A stretch of DNA of 64,000 bases. It comes from Ogataea parapolymorpha DL-1. Its lineage: Eukaryota; Ascomycota; Pichiomycetes; Pichiales; Pichiaceae. The stretch spans positions 124,001-188,000 of the forward strand of contig NC_027861.1 in NCBI RefSeq assembly GCF_000187245.1, in the 5' to 3' direction. Positions 8,546 to 19,329 of the stretch are shown here, in pieces. Position numbers and translations under genes: made by a program. The notes beneath the pieces were generated by a model. That model did no database searches, had not been told where the DNA came from, and worked only from the letters and a program-made list of their open reading frames with translations. Each line of letters opens with the position of its first letter. Position 1 is the stretch's first letter.

Positions 8546-11500
8546 CTAAATAAAGTCACCGTATGCCCCATCATTGATATCGGCTGGGGCAACAGCGTTT
8601 CCACTGAACGTGGACACATTGTCGTCAACGTCACTAGCCGGAGAGCCGATCGTAGAATCGACGTGGCCATCACCCAGCATCTTTTTGCGACGCTTGATAA
8701 GATTATCCGAGACTAACGACTCGGTCTCATCGCTTCGCTCGCTTTTCAGTTCATGGTAGCCTTGCTCGTTCTCATCAGAACAAACGTCTGTAGTGGTCGT
8801 AGCGCTGGTCCCGCTCTCTGTAGTGTTCAATGACTCCATCGGTGTCGGAGACTCGTCTATGCTGTCTGCTCTCAGAGCGTCCTGCTTCACAGACTCCTGC
8901 AGTCTTTTGTGGTTCTCTGCGTTTCTCTGCCCAATCTCTCCCATCATACGGCGGAAGAACTCCCCTCCCAGCGGCTCGCTACTTCTCTTTCGATAGAACA
9001 GCAGATAGGCAGAGCCCCGAATGGACTCGGTGGGGTCCACGACAGACACCCGTGAGTCGTCAAAATAGTACCACTTTCCATCAACAAAGTTCTTGGCGTA
9101 CGCTGTGTAGTGTCCACCACCAAGTCCACCAAAATGGTTGTCCACGGCAAAAAGGTCGTAAATCATCTCCTCCCCAGTAGAGTCGACAACATATTTGGAC
9201 ATATCGAGGCCCTCAATGGGAAATTCCACAACAGCGTCTATCTTGTCGCTAAAGCTCTTTGTATTCTCAAATCGCTTTAAGTGGATAGTAAGGATGTCCG
9301 GAACAGACCAGATCTCAATTTTCTTGGTTGCCTGCCTGTGCTCTTTGCAGTTTGGACAGTACCACAAATCGTTCTCTCCTAAAACTTCTGGATTCGAGAA
9401 CATCTCCATGCAATTGTCCAAAGATATGTTCTTCCGCCTGCTTTCGGCCATAAGTCGCTTGTTTTCCTCCACCTCAGCATTTTCCAGTATCTCTGGGTTT
9501 GACCATGTTTCTCTGCCTCCCAGTCCATCCTCCTCAATTCCTGTGAAAAAAGTATCGAAAAATGTAGGCTCCCACTCGCAGACTAGCGCATTTTTTTCGA
9601 AAATCAGAGGTCTTGCAATGCTCTCCAGCTCAGACTCCGAATCCTGCTGCTCCTCTTTTTCGTCGTCATCTACTTGCATTCCGTTGGCCTCCTCTGTCAA
9701 CGGAGCCAAGTTTTGTTCACTAGGGTCGCTATCCATCAGATTTGTTTCATCAGCACCATCACCAGGATTTCCCGGATCAGAGTCCTCACTAGTAACTGTC
9801 TCGGTAGACTTGGCTCCATATAAATAGAATCTCCGTTTATTTTCTTCCACTTTCTCCAGCAGGTCCGGCAGGCCTTTAAAATTATTATGTGTGCGAGGAA
9901 TCCACAACGAATCGTCTTCCTCGTCCTCCTGAGGATACCTAGAGTATCCGTATAGACCTCTACCGTATCTGTTGGAAATCTTGAGCTCGTGAGACGAATC
10001 GAACACCTTCACGCTAAAGGCATAATTTCCAGGTATTTCAGGATCCGCCAAAGAGACATCATCATCGTCGCCGTCCTCAATCCCAGGAAATTCTGTAGCC
10101 CGATGCTGCAGACGCTGCCTCGACCCGAAGAAGTTGAATGTCGAAAGCTGGCTGTAGCGTTGTTCCAATTTCCTTCTTATTTTGCCAAACGAATAACATT
10201 CGTCCTCTGTGACCGTGATGAAGAATGGTATGCCAAAGGGCTTGGTGTTTCTTGAGTCTGAGAGAGTATTGAAAACAGGAACAATCAAGTCTCCTGGCCT
10301 ATGTTTGATCTGGTGGAACCATATCTCATCGTTCTGGCCGATCAAATCAGAAATAGGCAGGTAGCGTGTGTCTGAATCCTTGGCCTCAAAATTTTTGTAC
10401 ACCTGCGACTGGAACACCTCAACGGCGAGCAGCTCATTGATAGGCACTTTCACTTTATCTGCAACGTATACTTTGAGGTCAGCAAATGTAGCAGACTTAG
10501 GAAGTTCCACTTCAAGACTTTTGGGATACCCTTCTTCCAACAAAACATTGACTTTGCCGATCCATTTCTTATGAACCGGCAATGGTAGAGTGAGATCATT
10601 GTAAGGATCGAATGTGATACTGATCTTGCCGCAAGATGGACACACCAGAGTAGATTTATATAGTCCCACAAACAAGTCGATAACGACAGAGTTATTTCGC
10701 AGCTTGTGGCTGTCCCAGCACTTCTGTGCCAATTTCCGCACTTCTTCCAGATCGTTAACTTTATCGTCCGGCAGCTCTGGTTTTTCAACATACGGTTTCT
10801 TCAGGATCCTATTCAGGTCCTCGTGTAGTCCATCCAAAAGAAAAGCTATCAGTTCCTGTGAGTCTTGTTGGTGATAATCTGCAAACATCGAGTTATAGTA
10901 TCCGATTGTATATTTGAAGTCTCTTGGTGAAAATGAACTTGAGGGCCCCGCAAAGCGTTTGTCGAATAGATGCTTTACCAGGCCTGCATAAGCAGACGCC
11001 ACTTTTCCATCGTTTCCCAGGGGGTTATCTCTGTTAATTTCCTTCTCGTAATAATCATACAAAAAATAATTGGTGAGCTCCGGGATATGAACCAAACACT
11101 GAAGAGCGGAATTCATGTAGCAAGTGTTTCCCAGATTATTGAGTCCCACTAATCCTGATCCAAGGGTAACCGTCGAGGATGTGTCCATTGGATACGTTCC
11201 GTCCTCCTGTTGTATCTCGATAAGAATGTTGCGCTCACTGATGTTAAGGTCCTCTAATCTTATAGAGCCAGATTTCTTTCCTGCCGGGATTAGCGTCTTG
11301 GAAGTGATGTTTGACAGGTCCTGAGGAGTGAGGATCACAGGCAATCTGGTTGCAGGCGTGATTCTCCATATTCTGGTGGTGCCCTTCCCAATCTCGAACT
11401 GTTTTTTCACTGCTAGCTTGAGGTCTCTGGCCGTGCTGAGAGCAGATATCAAAAATGGCTTTGCGCCGGCCAATCTGTATCTGTTGATGGTTTCGGGGTT

Positions 11501-11929
11501 ATTGCAAAGCAGATGCGGAATTATATATAACGGATACGTCTCGAGCTTGAGCTGTCCGTCTTTTTTGTCCATGAATAATTGCCGCTCCACAAAGGGACCA
11601 TCCACGCCGTACCACTCGACAAGTTTCGCAAAGACTTGCTCCGCAACAAACTCTGGATTAGTCGCCGGATTGATGCAAAGCTCCGTATGGTCCAGAATGC
11701 TGCTTGTATTGATAGGACCCAGAGCAGCTGCCTCCTGTGGTGGTCCTCTCAGAAAAACATTGAGCCACTCTTTCGGTATGCCGTAGTACTTGGTTCCTTC
11801 TCTAAGATCGAAAAAGGACTGCTCAACGAGCTTCACGTACTCTGCTCGCCGCTGGATCAGCTGCGAGTCTGCTGCTTCCAAGGGCTGCTCGGATGGTTGC
11901 GGAACAGCCTCGCTCTGTTCGAAACCCAT
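8546..11929 (-). CDS. UBP12: Ubiquitin C-terminal hydrolase with DUSP domain (UBP12-type)
   Basis: A 1127-residue USP-class cysteine deubiquitinase. A DUSP-like region (about 25-130, with YGIPKEWLNVFLRG) is followed by a ubiquitin-like stretch. The Cys box GLNNLGNTCYMNSALQCL lies near residue 270 and the His box GGGHYTAYAKN near residue 938, followed by WYYFDDSRVS. The catalytic core is split by a long insertion with a Ubl-like segment and acidic linkers, the layout of yeast Ubp12 and human USP4/11/15. Two CxxC pairs (CPSCGK and CPNCKEH) fit the USP zinc ribbon. The C-terminal 150 residues are Ser/Asp/Glu-rich and probably disordered. It is divergent from BPH1 across about 124 bases. Confidence 0.93.
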   Translation of the reverse strand: MGFEQSEAVPQPSEQPLEAADSQLIQRRAEYVKLVEQSFFDLREGTKYYGIPKEWLNVFLRGPPQEAAALGPINTSSILDHTELCINPATNPEFVAEQVFAKLVEWYGVDGPFVERQLFMDKKDGQLKLETYPLYIIPHLLCNNPETINRYRLAGAKPFLISALSTARDLKLAVKKQFEIGKGTTRIWRITPATRLPVILTPQDLSNITSKTLIPAGKKSGSIRLEDLNISERNILIEIQQEDGTYPMDTSSTVTLGSGLVGLNNLGNTCYMNSALQCLVHIPELTNYFLYDYYEKEINRDNPLGNDGKVASAYAGLVKHLFDKRFAGPSSSFSPRDFKYTIGYYNSMFADYHQQDSQELIAFLLDGLHEDLNRILKKPYVEKPELPDDKVNDLEEVRKLAQKCWDSHKLRNNSVVIDLFVGLYKSTLVCPSCGKISITFDPYNDLTLPLPVHKKWIGKVNVLLEEGYPKSLEVELPKSATFADLKVYVADKVKVPINELLAVEVFQSQVYKNFEAKDSDTRYLPISDLIGQNDEIWFHQIKHRPGDLIVPVFNTLSDSRNTKPFGIPFFITVTEDECYSFGKIRRKLEQRYSQLSTFNFFGSRQRLQHRATEFPGIEDGDDDDVSLADPEIPGNYAFSVKVFDSSHELKISNRYGRGLYGYSRYPQEDEEDDSLWIPRTHNNFKGLPDLLEKVEENKRRFYLYGAKSTETVTSEDSDPGNPGDGADETNLMDSDPSEQNLAPLTEEANGMQVDDDEKEEQQDSESELESIARPLIFEKNALVCEWEPTFFDTFFTGIEEDGLGGRETWSNPEILENAEVEENKRLMAESRRKNISLDNCMEMFSNPEVLGENDLWYCPNCKEHRQATKKIEIWSVPDILTIHLKRFENTKSFSDKIDAVVEFPIEGLDMSKYVVDSTGEEMIYDLFAVDNHFGGLGGGHYTAYAKNFVDGKWYYFDDSRVSVVDPTESIRGSAYLLFYRKRSSEPLGGEFFRRMMGEIGQRNAENHKRLQESVKQDALRADSIDESPTPMESLNTTESGTSATTTTDVCSDENEQGYHELKSERSDETESLVSDNLIKRRKKMLGDGHVDSTIGSPASDVDDNVSTFSGNAVAPADINDGAYGDFI

Positions 11930-12053
11930 CTCGCTTTTTCAAGTGGTTATAAATCTTTTTGCTTGTCAAGATTTTTCGAGATGGTGGAGAAGAAGTGCGC
12001 GGCTCAAAATATTTATTTTTTAGAGGCACTCATGCGTCCCAACCTTGTCTTCC

Positions 12054-15000
12054 ATGATCGACCTTTTATCCTCCTGTATCGACGGAGATTTTGAGCTTTC
12101 CGGGCTAGTGGGGTCTGAGGAGTCAGTTATTGTTGAATATCTTGATTCTTTGGAATTAATTCCGTTGTTGAAGCGAGAGCGTGCTTCAATTCTGAAGGAT
12201 GTGGTAAATAAAGCCCTGTCAGAGAGGACTAGTCCCGAGTCAGATCTGGTCCTGTCCTTGCTCCACCACTTATCCCAGATCTCTCCAATTAACAAAATAA
12301 GGCTGCATTCCGAAGCATTATGTCAATTGCTGATAGATTACTGCGCGAACCAGACACGAGACAGCCGAGACTTGTTGGTGCTGGACTTCTTCGAGTCGAT
12401 CTCTGAGCTCGGCCTCAGTTTCCAGCAGACTACAGACCTGTACAAGAAAGCTATCCAGAACGCCGCCTCAGCCCTTTCATTTCAAAGGCTATTCACAAAG
12501 CATCTTGACTCACATCGCTCGTATTTATTTCTACCTACATCGCAATACTCGCCCTCGCTCGACGCTCCCATCATCAATTGTACAATTCAGTTCTGGTTTC
12601 AGTACACCCCAACACATGAACAGCCCTCACCTTCCTCTCTGTTTGTTCTCAATGGCAAAGAAACGCTTCTCACGTACTCCTTGGAGAACCGGAAATTTTC
12701 GGTCAGCACATTAACAGACATTGCAACATTCGAGGCATTTGTATTTGAGCCGCTACAAAAATACCACGTCGTTTTTGTCCACAAAGAGGAGAAGCGAAGA
12801 TCCTACATCGATCTTTATGTCAATGGTGACTTTGTACAGTCAATGAATTTGGCATACAAAAAATCCGACCGTGCCACGTCCTTGGATATCCAGGGAATTC
12901 ACGGGATGTACTTCGAGCTGATGAACTTACTGGTTTTGAGCGAGCGTGTCAGCTATGGTTGGATTCTTCTGTCTTATCACCTGGGCCCGCTATTTGCTGG
13001 TACTTACCAGGGCTATCACCTCGAGCGCTGTCTTTCGGAAAAGTCAAAGCTGGTGATCAAATTGAAACTTCAAGAAAGTATGGACTCCCGGGCATTGAAA
13101 GACATTATGATTAGCCCCAGTTCCATCTTAGTTGATATCAATGCCAACTCCTCAGCAGAGATCGATTCCACCATTCATTGGAAACCAAAATTGCTGCTCA
13201 ACTCACTGTACTCGATTGGGGGCATGGCTGTTTGTTTGCGTTTGTTAGAGACAGCCAAAACGTCTAGCTCCCTCGTCGAATCTCTCGACTTTCTATTTGC
13301 CCTACTGTCAAAAGACCCACTTTCGAAACAGGAGTTTGAGATGAACGCCGGCTACAATATAGTGGCTACAATACTGAAAACAAAAAAGTCTCTTTTGAAC
13401 CTGACGGTCTTAGATTCTATTTTGCGTTTCGTTGGATACAACGATACGTCCCCGATAGACTCAATTCTGGCCAACGCTCTCGCTTACCGAATCCTCATAG
13501 TCGATTTCGAGATATGGAAGCCGACTTCCATTGATCATGTTGGAGACGCTTCTGTAAGAGATACGTTCAAATTTCTCCTGTTCCAATTCTCTGTCTTCGC
13601 TCATGATAGTCGCTACCACAGCTACAACATCCAACAATTGGTCGACATGAGAATAATCAAACGGTTTGTGCAGGCTATGAAATATGGTTTGTTCGAGGAG
13701 GGAGTGCTGCCCTTATTGCATGACACGATCTCAATACTGGTGAGAAATAACCCTTCTACGGAATCAATCAAGGCACTATCCTTATATGTGATATACTCCC
13801 TGACAATCGAGGATTTGAGAGGTCTACAGAGAAAATGCGGACTAACTGTTCTGCGAGCCATTCAATCTGTGGTAGAAGATCCCGCATTAATGTCGAACGT
13901 TCATGGCTACAAAATCATAATGAAATCTATATCCACGAAGTGGATACTATTGCTTCTTGATAACGACAATGCGGACGTGGTGAAAATCAGTTTGAGGCTC
14001 TTGAAACGCATTTTGCTATTTAGCACCAAGATTTATAAGTCATTTGCTGACGAAACAAGTCTCTTGCTGCTTTTCAAGTTGTTGAAAAAGTGGGACAGCA
14101 ATTTTGAAGTGATGAATCTAATCATGGCTCTAGCTTTCAGAAAGCAGTCTACATCAGATCAAAGTGAGGTCGTCATGCCCGAATTCCTGGTGTTGGTGAA
14201 CACGATACTATCAGAGTCTGAGTTAGACCCTGGTACCATTTCATTGTATGTGAGAAAAATTCAGCACCTGCTTGATTCAAATATCTTTTTCAAAATGGTA
14301 GCTTCAAATCATATCCAGTGGCTCCAAACATTTTTACATCTTGTTTGTCAAATCAGAAACAAGCATGATATTTCAGTCATAGCTCCTTACAAAGACTTTA
14401 TTGGAGAATTATTCAAGGCCAAGCTGGAAAGAAACGCCAAGAAAACAGATTCATTTACAGTGGACGCACTCCACCAGAAGTTCCCTGCGGCTTTCACATC
14501 CACAATACTTCCAGAGATTCTGATACGCCTCAACGAGCTTGATCCAAGTTGCCGCACACAGTTCGTTTCCAAATTGCTTTCAAGAATTCTGGAACTGGAA
14601 AAGCTCCACCAAATTGAAGAAGCCGATTATTATTTGGTGCTAGAAAAACTAAGTCCGATACTGAGCTTCGACGAAGACCCAAAACAAAAGACCGCAAAGA
14701 GGCATTTTTGTGATTTCTTCACGGAACTTCTTGCGAAGGCAACGTTCAATGAAAAGGAAAGCAACGGGTCAGCATTGAATGAAACGAAAACATGCTGCTC
14801 TGTGCTCATGGCCAACCAGAGACTATTCTCAAAATATGCAGGAGATGAGAATTTGTCTGTTATCGTTGCGTCTTTATTTCAGTGCATGGCTCTTCCCGAC
14901 GCCTCTCTACCGAGTTTAGCTCTGAACTGCCTTCGGATTCAGCTCATGAGTGATCTTGATGTACGACCTACGATTGCGTGCTTATCCTCAAACAGCAGCC

Positions 15001-17930
15001 AGAGGGCCAGATTAGTGGACTATTTTGAGAAGTTTCTATCACTGAATGACGAGGAGATCAGGGATATTTGGGAAAATGATTTTAATCTTCGCAACACGAT
15101 CAACGCGAAATATGAGAGTTATATTTTGCAGATTCGAAAACAGCAGGGAAAAGCAACAATTAGGAAGACAATGGACGAGCTGGCTTCGTCTCGGCTCTCA
15201 GATAACAACGACAAAATAGAGAAGCTTTATTCCAAAGAGATCATGCTCTTGAGCAAGACAATAGAACAAGCAGAAACTAAGAAATTTAATAGACACATCC
15301 AAGACGACTTGGACGATCTTAACTACTTTGTTTCTGTCTTTAACGACATTAAATCGCAGCTCCCAGTGGAAAATTATAAATTCTCAACTGTTTTGGACTC
15401 AACTGAGGGCCCCGACCGAATGCGCAAGCGGATGATTAAACAACTTTGCTTGACGGATGATGACATCCCCACAGAGGAGAGCCCTGGGCTGGAATACAAT
15501 GAGCTGGCTGAAGAATATGGGCTGCTGTCAGAACAGATAGATGTTGATCTGGCACAGGAGGACAACAACCGCAAAATTCTCCGGAGCTTGTATGTTGGGG
15601 ATAAAATAGTTGAGATGCTCAATGTGACGCAGATCTTGGGCCTTGAGACATTGGAATCGATTTTCATTCTGGGGCAATCTCATATATACATGATTGGCAA
15701 CTACTTTCTCACCTCAGATAAGAAAGTTGTGGACTTAAGAGATGCTCCTCCAAATGAAAGAGACTCGTACGTTCAGCTTATCACGGGTAACAATTCGAGA
15801 GTCCCATCATCGCAACATCAGACTAAGACGTGGGAGCTGGCAAAGTTTGCTTCCATCAGCAAACGCACGTTCCTTCTGCGAGACGTGGCTTTGGAATTGT
15901 TTTTCATCGATGGCTCTAATTTTCTAATTACCTGCTCGTCTAAGGAAACAAGAGATGGGCTTTTCAACATATTGTCCACTAAGGTGTCGGCCAAGTATCC
16001 TGACACGATTCTAGAAGACGCCCTCACCTTGGCATCCTCATCCTCGTTAACGATTGGTGCCAAGCTAGTCAGTGCAATTACCTCTGTGGCTTCGGCGACG
16101 ACACTCAGCTCGTTGACAAAGAAATGGCAAAAGGGCGAAATATCGAACTTCTATTATTTGATTCTAGTGAACACGCTTGCGGGTCGCACCTTCAACGATC
16201 TGACCCAATATCCTATTTTTCCATTTGTTATTGCGGACTACGAAAACGAGGAGCTGGATCTGACCAATCCTGCCACTTTTAGAGATCTCGGAAAGCCGAT
16301 GGGGGCGCAGACTGAGAAGAGAGCGGCACAATTCCGAGAAAGATACGATGCCTCGGCTGATATGTCGCCCGACTCGCCGCCATTTCATTATGGAACACAT
16401 TATTCGTCCGCAATGATTGTCACAACTTATCTTATTCGCGTTAAGCCGTTTGTGCAATCGTATTTGTTACTTCAGGGAGGCAAGTTTGATCATGCTGACA
16501 GGACGTTTCACTCCATGGTGAAGACCTGGTACAGTGCGTCCCGAGACCATACCACAGATGTCCGGGAACTAATTCCCGAGTTTTATTACCTCCCCGATTT
16601 CTTGCTCAATTCCAACAATTTTGAGTTTGGGTATTTACAAGATGGCACCAAAGTTGGCGACGTGCGTCTTCCTCCTTGGGCCAAGAATGATCCTGTAATA
16701 TTTGTGGAGAAAATGAGACAGGCTCTGGAGAGCGACTATGTTTCTGAGCATCTGCACGAGTGGATCGATCTTGTGTTCGGGTTCAAGCAGCGGGGGAAGC
16801 ACGCAGTAGACTCGTTGAACGTGTTTCATCACCTGAGCTACCAGGGGTCCACGGACCTGGATAAAATCCAAGACGAGAGAGAAAGAAATATCATAGTGAG
16901 CATTATACACAATTTTGGGCAGACGCCAATTCAGGTCTTCCACAAACCTCATCCGCGGAAGCAAGTTCAAATGAAGGTAAATTTTGACCCCTCCAAACTG
17001 TTTGAGTTGCCACTATCAATTATCAATGTTCCTTTCAGCATAGACACTATAGAGTTTGACTCTGTCAAAATGGAATGGCAAGCTCGAGACCGTTTCAGCC
17101 GAGGTAGCCAACGTCTCAGATTGCAGCTAGTCGGCCGCAACTCGGTGATGGTCAATAATTTTATTTTTGAAAACGTGAGCACCAGCATGATCTCAGCGTT
17201 TGGTGTTCTAAACTTTGATGAGTTCGTGATTGGTTTCGAAGATGGGACTCTACAAATATACAGGCTAACATCGAACAAGTTGGCAAGCATGAAGAATGCC
17301 CAGAAAATAAATGTGAGACAACCTGCAGAGACGAGCTGGGGACGAGGAGCTGAGGAGGTGATCCAGCTTGGAGTTTTACGAGGACATCGGTCCAAAGTGT
17401 GCCAGGTCAGAATAAATACTTTCTACTCAATTCTCCTGAGCTACAGTGAGGATGGAACAGTCAAGCTGTGGGACCTTCTACAACGAAAGCTTATGCGAGA
17501 CGTCTCCGAGGATGGCAAGCTTATTGAAATATCTAACCGGCATGCTCTTATCGCCGTAGTGGATAGAAAGAACACTCTGAGACTTGAGACGATCAATGGA
17601 TTGTTGCTGCTGGAGCAGCCTCTGCAGGAAGAATGTCTATCCATCACCTTTGGTGAGGCAAATCTCAACCACTTTACAAACATCGAACACCATGACTGGA
17701 CGCACCATTCCATTTTGGCTCTAGGTTTCCGGGGTAAAATAAAACTAGCGGAATTGACATTGGACCGAGGTTGGAGCATCAAGATTTTACGCGAACTAAA
17801 CATGTTTGGAGATTTGGAGATCACTAGCCTCAAACTCAAGCTGAATGTGGAGCTCAACGGTGAAGGCCAAGTCACTGGACGCGGAGAGCTGGCAGCAGCC
17901 AGCAGAGATAAAATAATGATTTGGTGTTGA
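12054..17930 (+). CDS. BPH1: BEACH-domain protein BPH1
   Basis: A 1958-residue homolog of Chediak-Higashi/beige proteins, acting in endomembrane and vacuolar sorting and cell-wall assembly. The N-terminal ~1150 residues are helical (ARM/ConA-like). They are followed by a PH-BEACH-type PH region (about 1180-1320, KKVVDLRD, SKRTFLLRDVALELFF), the BEACH domain (about 1355-1640; begins KKWQKGEISNFYYLILVN, contains YPIFPFVIADYENEELDL, RDLGKPMGAQ and IDLVFGFKQRGKHAVDSLNVF), and C-terminal WD repeats (for example GHRSKVCQVRI...EDGTVKLWDL). I use the ATG at 12054. The frame is open a few codons upstream but without an earlier ATG. Its stop is only 27 bases from the convergent transporter. Confidence 0.93.
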   Translation: MIDLLSSCIDGDFELSGLVGSEESVIVEYLDSLELIPLLKRERASILKDVVNKALSERTSPESDLVLSLLHHLSQISPINKIRLHSEALCQLLIDYCANQTRDSRDLLVLDFFESISELGLSFQQTTDLYKKAIQNAASALSFQRLFTKHLDSHRSYLFLPTSQYSPSLDAPIINCTIQFWFQYTPTHEQPSPSSLFVLNGKETLLTYSLENRKFSVSTLTDIATFEAFVFEPLQKYHVVFVHKEEKRRSYIDLYVNGDFVQSMNLAYKKSDRATSLDIQGIHGMYFELMNLLVLSERVSYGWILLSYHLGPLFAGTYQGYHLERCLSEKSKLVIKLKLQESMDSRALKDIMISPSSILVDINANSSAEIDSTIHWKPKLLLNSLYSIGGMAVCLRLLETAKTSSSLVESLDFLFALLSKDPLSKQEFEMNAGYNIVATILKTKKSLLNLTVLDSILRFVGYNDTSPIDSILANALAYRILIVDFEIWKPTSIDHVGDASVRDTFKFLLFQFSVFAHDSRYHSYNIQQLVDMRIIKRFVQAMKYGLFEEGVLPLLHDTISILVRNNPSTESIKALSLYVIYSLTIEDLRGLQRKCGLTVLRAIQSVVEDPALMSNVHGYKIIMKSISTKWILLLLDNDNADVVKISLRLLKRILLFSTKIYKSFADETSLLLLFKLLKKWDSNFEVMNLIMALAFRKQSTSDQSEVVMPEFLVLVNTILSESELDPGTISLYVRKIQHLLDSNIFFKMVASNHIQWLQTFLHLVCQIRNKHDISVIAPYKDFIGELFKAKLERNAKKTDSFTVDALHQKFPAAFTSTILPEILIRLNELDPSCRTQFVSKLLSRILELEKLHQIEEADYYLVLEKLSPILSFDEDPKQKTAKRHFCDFFTELLAKATFNEKESNGSALNETKTCCSVLMANQRLFSKYAGDENLSVIVASLFQCMALPDASLPSLALNCLRIQLMSDLDVRPTIACLSSNSSQRARLVDYFEKFLSLNDEEIRDIWENDFNLRNTINAKYESYILQIRKQQGKATIRKTMDELASSRLSDNNDKIEKLYSKEIMLLSKTIEQAETKKFNRHIQDDLDDLNYFVSVFNDIKSQLPVENYKFSTVLDSTEGPDRMRKRMIKQLCLTDDDIPTEESPGLEYNELAEEYGLLSEQIDVDLAQEDNNRKILRSLYVGDKIVEMLNVTQILGLETLESIFILGQSHIYMIGNYFLTSDKKVVDLRDAPPNERDSYVQLITGNNSRVPSSQHQTKTWELAKFASISKRTFLLRDVALELFFIDGSNFLITCSSKETRDGLFNILSTKVSAKYPDTILEDALTLASSSSLTIGAKLVSAITSVASATTLSSLTKKWQKGEISNFYYLILVNTLAGRTFNDLTQYPIFPFVIADYENEELDLTNPATFRDLGKPMGAQTEKRAAQFRERYDASADMSPDSPPFHYGTHYSSAMIVTTYLIRVKPFVQSYLLLQGGKFDHADRTFHSMVKTWYSASRDHTTDVRELIPEFYYLPDFLLNSNNFEFGYLQDGTKVGDVRLPPWAKNDPVIFVEKMRQALESDYVSEHLHEWIDLVFGFKQRGKHAVDSLNVFHHLSYQGSTDLDKIQDERERNIIVSIIHNFGQTPIQVFHKPHPRKQVQMKVNFDPSKLFELPLSIINVPFSIDTIEFDSVKMEWQARDRFSRGSQRLRLQLVGRNSVMVNNFIFENVSTSMISAFGVLNFDEFVIGFEDGTLQIYRLTSNKLASMKNAQKINVRQPAETSWGRGAEEVIQLGVLRGHRSKVCQVRINTFYSILLSYSEDGTVKLWDLLQRKLMRDVSEDGKLIEISNRHALIAVVDRKNTLRLETINGLLLLEQPLQEECLSITFGEANLNHFTNIEHHDWTHHSILALGFRGKIKLAELTLDRGWSIKILRELNMFGDLEITSLKLKLNVELNGEGQVTGRGELAAASRDKIMIWC

Positions 17931-17957
17931 TAGTTATTACATATTGCAGAATCTATC

Positions 17958-19193
17958 TTACCGCTCCGAGCCCCATCGATCGTAGCAATAGAGGCCAATA
18001 GCAACATGAACCAAACCAGTGATCTCCAGCAAGGAGAGTCTTTTGCCGGTAATGATCATGCTGACGCTGATGATGACTATTCTTTTCATCATGGCTGCGA
18101 TCGAGTATGTAACAGTGGGCAGCAGAGCAAGAATATGGAATGCCAGCAATGATTGACTGAAATGACTAATTCCGTTCAGCACCAGCATGGTCCAGGGTAT
18201 GTAACCGTAGTTAGGGGCAAAAGTGGATTCGGAAACTTTTCTCACACCGAAAAATAGCTCGTAGCTTTCGTATGTGATGAATGCAGGTATCGAGTATAGC
18301 ATCCCATATGTGGCACAATAAATAAGAGTTGTAAGTTTATCTGGCTTATCAAGAGCGATCTCGTAGTCTCCAGTCCGTTCAGGCTTTAGATGCTCTGAAG
18401 GAGAAGGATACTTCTCAACATCGGAGTTCACCGATGACCCCCTGCTGATCGCGAGCGATCCGGGATCTCGAGCCGCAGAGTATGATGACGGAGTGACAAC
18501 GTTTTTGGCGTATATCGATTGACCAGCAAAAATGACAGCTGACGCAAACGCAAATGCTATACCTTTGAGGTAATCGGACTTCTCCAAAAGCATTACTCGC
18601 AGCATGGTTTTTTCTCCGTCCTCCTGGCTGCTGAGTTGCGGGTCCGATATAGCGCCCCTTGTGGAGTCTTTATCTCCAGACTGCGACACGACGATGATAA
18701 CAACGCCTAAAACCAACGGAATGAGAGACAGATAGGTGTAAGATGGGAAGCGGACTTTATAGTATATGCGGTATCCCATTACCGTCAGCAGAGGACCTAG
18801 GGCTCTAATAGACGAGACGGTTGCCACGGGACATAATGATGTTGCAGCGAGGCTCAGCAATTTTCCAATAAATTGGAAAGTGCCCATGGGGAAGAAAACC
18901 CTTAATAATCGTCGATTAAAAACAAAGCCTGTCCCGGGCCTTGAGCTTCCCGAAATTGTAGATTTCAATTGCGGGAATCTCCCGAGAAGAAAGATGGTGA
19001 TGTGACCGAGTATGAGACTGCACAGAAACTGAAACTCGCCCACAAATACGGGGAAGTCGAAGTCGTTGAGGATGTGCTTGGTCAACTGCGAAGTGAGACT
19101 GGAGATGAAGTACCAAGAGCAACAGAGCGTTACCACTTTAAAGTCAAAGAGGCCGCTTTTTAGAACTCTGCGTGCTGTTTCAGCCACAGGCAT
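17958..19193 (-). CDS. SLY41: Triose-phosphate-translocator-family transporter (SLY41/YJL193W-like)
   Basis: About 411 residues with ten hydrophobic segments and the TPT/drug-metabolite-transporter fold. Seen: FNRRLLRVFFPMGTFQFIGKLLSL, a VATVSSIRALGPLLTV segment, SLIPLVLGVVIIVVSQSG and the closing KRIVIISVSMIITG. Substrate is unknown; Sly41 is a multicopy suppressor of YPT1 loss and localises to ER/Golgi. I start at the ATG at 19193 (MPVAETARRVLKSG) because the upstream extension of the frame runs into the EMC7 gene and looks non-conserved. In S. cerevisiae the paralog YJL193W lies next to SOP4 (YJL192C), the same neighbour as here, so YJL193W may be the true counterpart. Confidence 0.85.
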   Translation of the reverse strand: MPVAETARRVLKSGLFDFKVVTLCCSWYFISSLTSQLTKHILNDFDFPVFVGEFQFLCSLILGHITIFLLGRFPQLKSTISGSSRPGTGFVFNRRLLRVFFPMGTFQFIGKLLSLAATSLCPVATVSSIRALGPLLTVMGYRIYYKVRFPSYTYLSLIPLVLGVVIIVVSQSGDKDSTRGAISDPQLSSQEDGEKTMLRVMLLEKSDYLKGIAFAFASAVIFAGQSIYAKNVVTPSSYSAARDPGSLAISRGSSVNSDVEKYPSPSEHLKPERTGDYEIALDKPDKLTTLIYCATYGMLYSIPAFITYESYELFFGVRKVSESTFAPNYGYIPWTMLVLNGISHFSQSLLAFHILALLPTVTYSIAAMMKRIVIISVSMIITGKRLSLLEITGLVHVAIGLYCYDRWGSER

Positions 19194-19329
19194 GGATCTC
19201 AGCTGGTTAGTCACTTGGAAATTTATAAATCCATGTGATCCGGTCCCTAGAATCACATCTAATTTTAACAAAACAATTTTTTGTCCATGTGTGGCGCAGG
19301 GCGAATTAATTAAGCTGAGATCGACGGCT